From Whitmania pigra (lineage: Eukaryota; Annelida; Clitellata; Hirudinida; Haemopidae), in the NCBI GenBank assembly GCA_021613335.1, contig JAJTWR010000278.1:2637001-2701000 (forward strand): 64,000 bases of DNA. Direction: 5' to 3'. The notes beneath the pieces are model-generated. The model saw only the letters and a program-made list of their open reading frames with translations, did no database searches and was not told where the DNA came from. Position 1 is the first letter of the stretch. Every line of letters begins with the position of its first letter. Shown here one piece after another: positions 38,401 to 64,000 of the stretch. Position numbers and translations under genes: made by a program.

Positions 38401-40136
38401 AAGTTCTCTTTGATTTCAATGACTTTCTCAACATTTTCAGCTGGAAGACCACCAAACAGCCCTGAACATTTTGGCAGAAAAAGTGCAGAACTTTGAGGAG
38501 GCAGAGGACTACTGCATGGTTTATTCTCAAGGAAAACCTTCTTCCTACAGAGCCAATCTGTTTGAAACTCTGCTGACCATTTACCTCAATGCCAAGAATT
38601 TGTTAGTTGTGGAACGAAGTTGATGTTTACTGCCATGGTTAACTGATTATGCACTTGTTGCAAGTTGGCTGTAGGGCTGAGGTTCAATGAGTTTTTGTAA
38701 AAGCAACAGTCATTGCTTTTTGTGTTTGCAATCCATCTTGGACAGCCTCAAAGTGTATCTGGGAATCAGCTCTTTATAAATTATAGATATTTATCTAAAT
38801 ATAAATATATAAATGTCTAAGAACACTAAGTGATGCTCACTCTTATGGAGCTAAATAAATACAATTGTTATAATTTTTAGTATTATTTTAATTAGTAACC
38901 AACCCAAATGGCTTACCATTAATATTTGTCATTATTTTAAGTGACATTAAACTCAAATGGTATATGAATTGCTCATGTTAATTAGTAATAGTTAAGTAAT
39001 TTTATTTATGATAGTTAGTAATAAAACTCTGTTTCCAGCAAAGAACATTACTTAGAACCCACATTAGCCCTGCTCAACAAGCATGAAAATGAATTCGATG
39101 CCATAAAAGTTTGTGACTTTGATACGTTATCTCGTGCCATTTGTTCATTTAAATTACAATAATAATATTCAATTATGAATTTATTCAATATGATTTAAAT
39201 TGTAATAACAACATTCAATTTATTCAATAAATAACTGTAACTGGTTTTATAAAATAAGTTTTTCTACTTAGTTGGTAAAATTTATCATTACTTAATATGG
39301 TAAACATCATTCATAAAAAATGCTTATTAATGCCAATTGGTAATTGACTACTTTAAATTCAGTTACATTTAAAATTAATCAGTTAATAATCAATTACAAT
39401 TCAATTACTAACCATCAACTATTCAATGTATAATTAATCACTACATTCACTGGTTTCTTTCACCACGTTAACTTTTACAATGACGCCTCCACTGCTCCAG
39501 GTGATCCAGGCCATTCCAAACAATTGGTCGAACGCCATCGTCGAAGACTTCCTCCTCAACTCCATAAGAAGCAGTCTGCACAGATGTCGGACGTCGAAGA
39601 TTCAGGTCATGCTCACCAAGGGTACGAGTTGCTCCATCAAGTTAGCATCCATGTCGTCCAATAAGGACCCTGTCATCGTCACCGAGGAGAGGTCAGTCTT
39701 AATTAATGGTTGTTTATTAATTAGGGGTCTGTATTTTAATCAAGGGTTGTGTCTTAATTAAGGCTTGTTTTTTGTGATTGTATGATTATAATTTCCGTTG
39801 CTCGTTATTATTATTATTATTATTATTATTATATTATTATTATTATATTATTATTATTATTATTATTATTATTGTCGTTGTTATTTTTAACGATATTTTT
39901 TATTGATTAACTATAACTGTTACTAAATTATATTTGTGTTTAGCAAAAAGTTGACGTTAATGATTTCGTTCTTCTCACTATAAATATGAATTATAATATT
40001 TATAATTACGATATTAATTCAAACATCGAATGCTTGCAGAGTTTGTTTCCTGTGCAAACGTCCGTTTACAGAGTCAGTCTTTGTGAGCCTTCCTTATAGT
40101 AATGCAATTGCTCATGTCCACTGCCAGCAAAAGTAA
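31497..40136 (+). CDS. TGFBRAP1: TGF-beta receptor-associated protein 1 (VPS3-like CORVET subunit)
   Basis: Predicted 838-residue endosomal tethering subunit; human TGFBRAP1 has 860. 22 exons: 31497-31574, 31700-31752, 32025-32121, 32353-32451, 32631-32714, 32992-33096, 33446-33580, 33784-33944, 34045-34177, 34748-34843, 35011-35115, 35425-35613, 35926-36122, 36532-36600, 37167-37239, 37532-37648, 37800-37894, 38073-38184, 38441-38601, 39039-39108, 39501-39691, 40040-40136. All introns are GT-AG. The N-terminus MSLKTFTLVSAIERSHL matches human closely. A citron-homology (CNH) beta-propeller covers about residues 20-310 (SILDQQQKQTIQFSGG), followed by an alpha-solenoid (ELISLYPGLLPESSKFTRSQ region). 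The C-terminal zinc-finger-like module is CFLCKRPF...HVHC. Exon 15 (37167-37239) has a poor acceptor and is the least certain. Intron 9 holds a 24-bp minisatellite. Confidence 0.94.
34231..34518. repeat. 24-bp minisatellite, 12 units, in TGFBRAP1 intron 9
   Basis: Twelve head-to-tail copies of TTATTAACAATRTTACAAG plus AAGGT, differing only at one purine. G occurs in units 1, 4 and 8, and A in the others. Because the unit length is a multiple of three, both strands stay open in some frames. This explains the repeat-like frames at 34080-34626, which are not genes. Confidence 0.95.
34651..34735 (+). other. tRNA-like B-box fragment, possible SINE scrap
   Basis: GGTTCGAGTCCC at 34691-34702 matches the pol III B-box / T-loop consensus. 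No cloverleaf folds around it and no clear A-box precedes it, so it is not called as a tRNA gene. Confidence 0.3.
36774..36955 (+). mobile_element. SINE copy in TGFBRAP1 intron 14
   Basis: Begins GGCGTGCGAGTGTGCCGAACGGG (A-box region), then GGTTGCATAC, AGTCGTAATGTGTC, a degenerate B-box GTGTTCAAAATATCC, GTGCCCTTGGGAAGG and TATAAATGGTTT. Long words are shared, in the same order, with the inverted copy at 58448-58620. Confidence 0.7.
39805..39875. repeat. (TTA)n microsatellite
   Basis: About 70 bases of nearly pure TTA triplets in the last intron of TGFBRAP1, with two single-base phase slips. Confidence 0.85.
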
Positions 40137-40144
40137 AATTAGGT

Positions 40145-40150
40145 AATAAA
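40145..40150 (+). terminator. Candidate poly(A) signal of TGFBRAP1
   Basis: AATAAA only 9 bases after the stop codon. A second hexamer lies near 40715 inside a MITE. If the first is used, the 3' UTR is exceptionally short. Confidence 0.35.
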
Positions 40151-40607
40151 ATCAATTCCACTCAAGACTCGGTCAGCAATCAACGAATTTGTTATTTTGC
40201 CATTTATAAATGAATATTGTGCATTTAGAAATTATGTATACATGTTTAAATGTTTGTAAATTCTTACTGAACAAACTTTAAAACCACCACTGAAATGTTT
40301 TTTGTTGAAATCAATCAGAGAAAGTTATGTTACAAGTTATGTTGAATGGCGGATTGAGCTTTGCAGAATGATGGCAGATTAAACCACAGTTGGGATCTCA
40401 ATTCAGTTTTCAGGATGAAAAGAAAAAAAAACTATAATTTGCCATTTACAATTGCAAATTGGTCAACTAATCGAGGTATTTATCTAAATTAACAGAAGAT
40501 AGCCTGACATTAGATCTATAGATCAGAGAAGCAAATCCTGAAAAAATGGTGTAACTCAGCCCTAGCTGGTTTCCTATCGGTTTGAGCTGCTTCAACACTC
40601 CAACAGC

Positions 40608-41002
40608 AGAGGCGTAGCCTGGGTATTTTGCGCCCGGGGCAAACTATAGAATTGGCGCCCTTTTCCATGTCTATAATATTTAATGTTACTGTATTACACT
40701 AAATTTGAAATTGAAATAAAAATCAAATTTTAATGGCACAAGGCATCCATTTAAAAGTGAAAAAACGTTCTACAAATAGTAGCGCATGCTTCACCCAATC
40801 AGTCACAGTCTAAGATGATTTACATGCATAGTAGTCTAGCAGTGGTGGTGGGCTCACTGAGTTCACTGAGCTGGCAGCAGCATCAACCAGGTCTGGATGA
40901 CAGACGTATCAAAAATTAGGTAAACCTCACCTAGGCGCCCCTGTATCTTGGCGCCCGGAGACATATGTACCCCCCCGCCTCCCCCCCTTAGCTACGCCTC
41001 TG
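40608..41002. mobile_element. Non-autonomous hAT-type MITE (395 bp) with target duplication
   Basis: The perfect 12-bp terminal inverted repeats CAGAGGCGTAGC and GCTACGCCTCTG are flanked by an 8-bp direct repeat with one mismatch, TCCAACAG / TCTAACAG. The terminal sequence and the 8-bp duplication are those of hAT elements. No transposase frame is present. It lies just downstream of TGFBRAP1. Confidence 0.88.
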
Positions 41003-41007
41003 TCTAA

Positions 41008-41193
41008 CAGGGAGGTCGTTTCAGCTTTTTCCAAGGGGGAAAACTCTCGCACAATTTGAGAAGACGATCTTTTTTTTTCTTCTATCCAAAATTCAGGGGC
41101 ATAAAATATGAGGTGATGACCTTATTTCGCTTTAGTCTAAAATCAGGGGGAGGGCGTTGCCTTCCTGCCTCCCCCCCCGCAATTACGTCCCTG
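41008..41193. mobile_element. Possible second, decayed hAT-like element next to the MITE
   Basis: Starts CAGGGAGGTCGTTT and ends CAATTACGTCCCTG, that is CAGGGACGTAATTG on the other strand. These are imperfect inverted termini of hAT style. Flanks CTGTCTAA / CCTTCTAA agree at six of eight bases. The interior is G-rich with no frame. Confidence 0.45.
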
Positions 41194-41456
41194 CCTTCTA
41201 ACAATATTTCTTTCAAACATTTCTTTCTGAAGTGACAATGTCACTACACTTTTTCATGGTTTCCTTTTGCGAGTGCCATAAGGAAAACATAAAAGACCCC
41301 AAGTTGCCTGCAGTAGTATAAAAGTCTCCTAGGTCACGCCCGAACATCAGGTTGAAGCTCAAGATACAGTCACTATATTTGAGAACTATTCTTAGCAATT
41401 ACTCTAGCGTAGATCTCATCTACCGGCGGGTTCAAGAAAAGAGAAGAAACCTGATG

Positions 41457-42212
<756 letters not shown>

Positions 42213-42269
42213 TAACTTAATATTATTCTTTTTTACTTTATCACTTAACATTCTTCTTAATTAACATAT

Positions 42270-42340
42270 AATTGTAGGAATAACAAAGCAAAGTTAACAT
42301 TTCATAGTAGGAATAACAATGCAAAGTTAACATTTAATTG
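42270..42340. repeat. Two-copy 35-bp direct repeat
   Basis: TAGGAATAACAAAGCAAAG and TAGGAATAACAATGCAAAG, each followed by TTAACATTT, stand in tandem. Confidence 0.8.
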
Positions 42341-42651
42341 TAAGATTAATGAGACTGATTGATCTGACTATGCATAAAACTCTGTACATATCATATTTAA
42401 ACTCAATTTTTTTTTGTGTGTCATCGATGTTCTTGTTTTTTTCTGTTGTTGCCCCCGTATTAATCTAGTTAAATGGACGTTAATAAACTACCAACCTTCC
42501 AACCACGCACAGTTTTACCTTTTACCTGTGCTATGCAAGTACCGGGAAGGAGAGGGTTCAGATCAACAGCCAATGGTTTTCTCGTCAAATTATTGGCTCG
42601 ACATGGATGGCGAAGCTATTGACGTCGTTGGCTCGCAAATAAGGAACTGAC

Positions 42652-43790
42652 TGACATATGTCTATTTTTATATTTTAGTTCGATTAGAGATCTTTTGTTA
42701 CGCTTGTCTATGTCATCGCCATCTTGTGGTCTGGAATGTTTTGATTAGCTGTTATTGTCATTGTGTTTAGACAGATATAGATTGCAATAAACAGAAATGT
42801 TACATGGCGCAGTCGACAGTTAACGGATTTCAACCGCCGATAGAGTTGAAGTTTGACAGTGGAAATGTGGACGAAGCGTGGAGGATGTAGCTTCAAAGAT
42901 TTGATTTGTTTTTCCTTGCTTCTAGATGTGACCAACTTCCAGAGAAAATTCAGGTCGCTATGTTCTTGAGCGCAGTTGGGGAAGAAGGACTGCACATTTT
43001 CAACACGTTCAGCTTTGATTCCCAAGAAGATAAGGAGAAGATAGATGCAGTAAAAGAAAAGTTTCACCGCTACTGCTCACCTAAGAAAAACATAGTCTTT
43101 GAAAGGTTTCAGTTTTGGAAAACCGCCCAAGGCCCTGGAGAGTCTATAGATGCCTTTGTAACAACCCTTCGCACCCGAGCTAAAACTTGTGAGTTTGGGG
43201 ATCAAGAAGAATCCCTCATTCGTGACAGAGTTGTTCTAGGTTGCAGAGACAATCGCACACAGGAACGCATGCTCAGAGAACCAGACCTTTCTCTGACTAA
43301 AGCATTGCAGATTTGTAGAGCCACAGAAGCCACAAATGAGCAATTGAAAGTTATAAGAAATGAAGAAGCAGTCGTAGACCTCCTTGGAACAAAGAGATTC
43401 CCCAAGAAAAACACAACCCACAAGCAATGGAATGACAGTTGTAAAAAATGCGGCAGGCAACATGAACCGAAGCAGTGTCCAGCCTTTGGTAAGAGATGTT
43501 TTACATGCGGTAAAGAAAATCATTTGTGCAGGGCATCAAAAGTGCCATCAAAATGGAACAACATTTGGATTTGGATGAGTTCAGCATATCAAATGTGGGT
43601 GTTGATAATGGAAGCGTTAAGAGTTGAAAGACGACCATCATAGTGGGTGGAAAAGCAATCAGTTGCAAACTGACTTCGCCACCAACGTGATGTGCAGGTC
43701 AGCATTCGAGCAGCTTCCCGAGAAGACAAGGGTTCAGAAGACAACAACAATTTTGTCAGCGTTCGGTAACAGCAGGTTCGCCCAGTAGGA
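42652..43790 (+). mobile_element. 5'-end fragment of a Ty3/Gypsy-type LTR retrotransposon
   Basis: A short candidate LTR (42652-42804) begins TGACATATG, carries an AATAAA near 42785 and ends TTACA. TGGCGCAGTCGAC directly follows, in the primer-binding-site position. Then come a gag-like frame and a broken protease. Nothing resembling reverse transcriptase, integrase or a second LTR follows, so the element is truncated at about 43790. The LTR limits are inferred from termini only, because no second LTR is available for comparison. Confidence 0.7.
42804..43643 (+). pseudogene. gag-like open frame with internal stop and zinc knuckles
   Basis: From the ATG at 42804 the frame begins MAQSTVNGFQPPIEL and is cut by a TAG about 30 codons in. 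It then stays open from 42906 to 43643. It has a retrotransposon gag domain (VAMFLSAVGEEGLHIF, FWKTAQGPGESIDAFV) and two CCHC-type knuckles, CKKCGRQHEPKQC and CFTCGKENHLC. The second knuckle is shortened between its last His and Cys. After 43600 the frame shifts into protease-like sequence (GGKAISCKL) in which the Asp-Thr-Gly active-site triplet is lost. Confidence 0.75.
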
Positions 43791-44018
43791 AAAGTAACAA
43801 GTAAAAAGCTTCATAGCACTTTTAAAACTTTCTTCTTCGTCAAAAGTTTCCCTAAAACTTGAAGTTTCATTGGGGACACAAGCCATTTTAATCGTAGGCC
43901 TTATTACCATTGGTTCTAGGCTACACACCTCTATATTGTAGTAAACGTTGAGTTACTAAAAGGTTCTACAATTAACATAACATAACATAACAATTATTTA
44001 TAATGGTTAAGAAGACCT

Positions 44019-44144
44019 GGATCTGTGTAATAACCACTATTTTTAGTTCTAATAACCAAAATTATGTAAGTAATTCTTATACGTATCTACCGGGATCTGT
44101 GTAATAATCAAATTTATTTAAGTAATTCTTATATGTATCTACCG
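44019..44144. repeat. Imperfect two-copy tandem duplication
   Basis: GGATCTGTGTAATAA through TAATTCTTAT and GTATCTACCG occurs at 44019-44092 and again at 44093-44144. The second copy lacks about 22 internal bases. Confidence 0.8.
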
Positions 44145-44220
44145 AGTCCTCATGGATGGTTTCCTTATCTAGCATTATTCCATAAGTAAACCATCCTTGC
44201 GCTGAAATAATTATTTTCTA

Positions 44221-44379
44221 AGTTTCCCGAAGACTTCCTATATAATTTACAATCGTGCCCTCAAGTAGAAGCATTTTTGTGGCTTTGAAAAACAGCTCAG
44301 GCATAAAGCCTTCCCTTCCCGATAAGATTTTGAATGCTTCGATGAGGTCCTCTACTTCTTTTCTTTTCCAGAGTAGTTA
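44221..44379 (-). pseudogene. LINE reverse-transcriptase C-terminal scrap
   Basis: The minus-strand frame (44379 to 44221, followed by a TAG) includes VEDLIEAFKILSGREGFMPE, a stretch typical of the region after the RT domain in CR1/RTE-like LINEs. It is flanked by stops on both sides. Confidence 0.5.
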
Positions 44380-44922
44380 ATTTGCATTTGTATACGTTGA
44401 TAAGCTTCTGCCAATCTTCTGCCTATTTGAATAACCTGTTAAGGTTATGGAATGCTATACATTATACTCTCTTCATAGAAACGATTCGAACGAGATGAAG
44501 TACCTTTATCAAATCCATTCTTTTTGAAGTATGACGTCTGGTCAATTGTGAACGTTTCAATCATTGGATTCTTTCATTTTTTTGACATGCGCTCCTCGCA
44601 AATTGCTGAAATTAAAGCAATAGACAGTTTGCCGTAACTTATTAGTGTAGATTTTGAAATCTTCTTGTTTCTACCTCGTCTCTATGCATACTCAACACAT
44701 ATCATTTTGTTATTTATATTTTTGAACTATTCGTCTTATTCATCACGTAAAGGTATCAACCAACGAATGAGAAACATCTGCTATGGATGGCTTCGGATGT
44801 CTATAAAACGGGCTCGCTCTGTGCTGATTATAATATTATTATTATTTGATAGATTTCATTTTCATCGCGTCGTGTTTTTGCGTTTCGTTCAAGTTTGGCT
44901 CGCTTTAAAATTACTTATGAAG

Positions 44923-63976
<19,054 letters not shown>

Positions 63977-64000
63977 GCACAATTGGGTCTGTAAAAATTA

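Larger units (their letters stand above)
43791..44922. other. Region between the gag fragment and the CASK start
   Basis: Mostly AT-rich non-coding sequence holding a tandem duplication and a LINE scrap, listed separately. The last 200-300 bases should be the CASK promoter and 5' UTR. Confidence 0.4.

Overview
This is nuclear DNA from an animal, not from a prokaryote. It is AT-rich and carries eight multi-exon genes that can be named or placed in a family, with about 94 short introns, bounded almost throughout by GT and AG. Exons were joined by hand using conserved protein motifs and splice phase. The predicted coding sequences of seven of these genes close as exact multiples of three; the MPP gene does so only if one missing base is allowed. 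The gene set (ERCC6L/PICH, TGFBRAP1, BCKDK, an ankyrin/SOCS-box gene, CASK) and the vertebrate-like exon phases suggest a slowly evolving bilaterian invertebrate. A lophotrochozoan such as an annelid or mollusc is my guess, not something the sequence proves.

Layout. 1-455: end of an unrecognised plus-strand gene. 1451-8047 (minus): MPP2/MPP6-type MAGUK. 8806-10125: dead hAT transposon. 11461-20972 (plus): ERCC6L/PICH helicase with a very acidic 1.7-kb exon. 21673-24616 (minus): mitochondrial BCKDK-type kinase, divergent from RPS11 (25379-26148, plus). 27131-29019 (minus): RANBP1. 29552-30881 (minus): ankyrin/SOCS-box (ASB-type) protein, divergent from TGFBRAP1 (31497-40136, plus). 40600-44400: a cluster of repeats holding a 395-bp hAT-type MITE with an 8-bp target duplication, a roughly 630-bp (TAA)n array, a truncated Ty3/Gypsy gag and a LINE scrap. 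44923-63976 (plus): complete CASK, whose introns hold a dead L2/CR1-like LINE, SINEs and large GAT/ATC arrays.

The genes do not form one pathway. MPP and CASK are both membrane scaffolds with L27-PDZ-SH3-GUK architecture. RPS11, RANBP1 and ERCC6L are housekeeping or cell-cycle genes, TGFBRAP1 is a CORVET-type endosomal tether, BCKDK controls branched-chain amino-acid oxidation, and the ASB protein should be a cullin-5 substrate adaptor.

No undescribed gene system was found. The most notable items are: a CASK pseudokinase domain more degenerate than the vertebrate one; GC-AG introns supported by homology and phase in CASK and BCKDK (and one less secure in MPP); an apparent one-base deletion in the MPP L27 exon; a SINE family that seems to share its 3' tail with the resident LINE; and a 12-unit minisatellite with an ordered pattern of variants.
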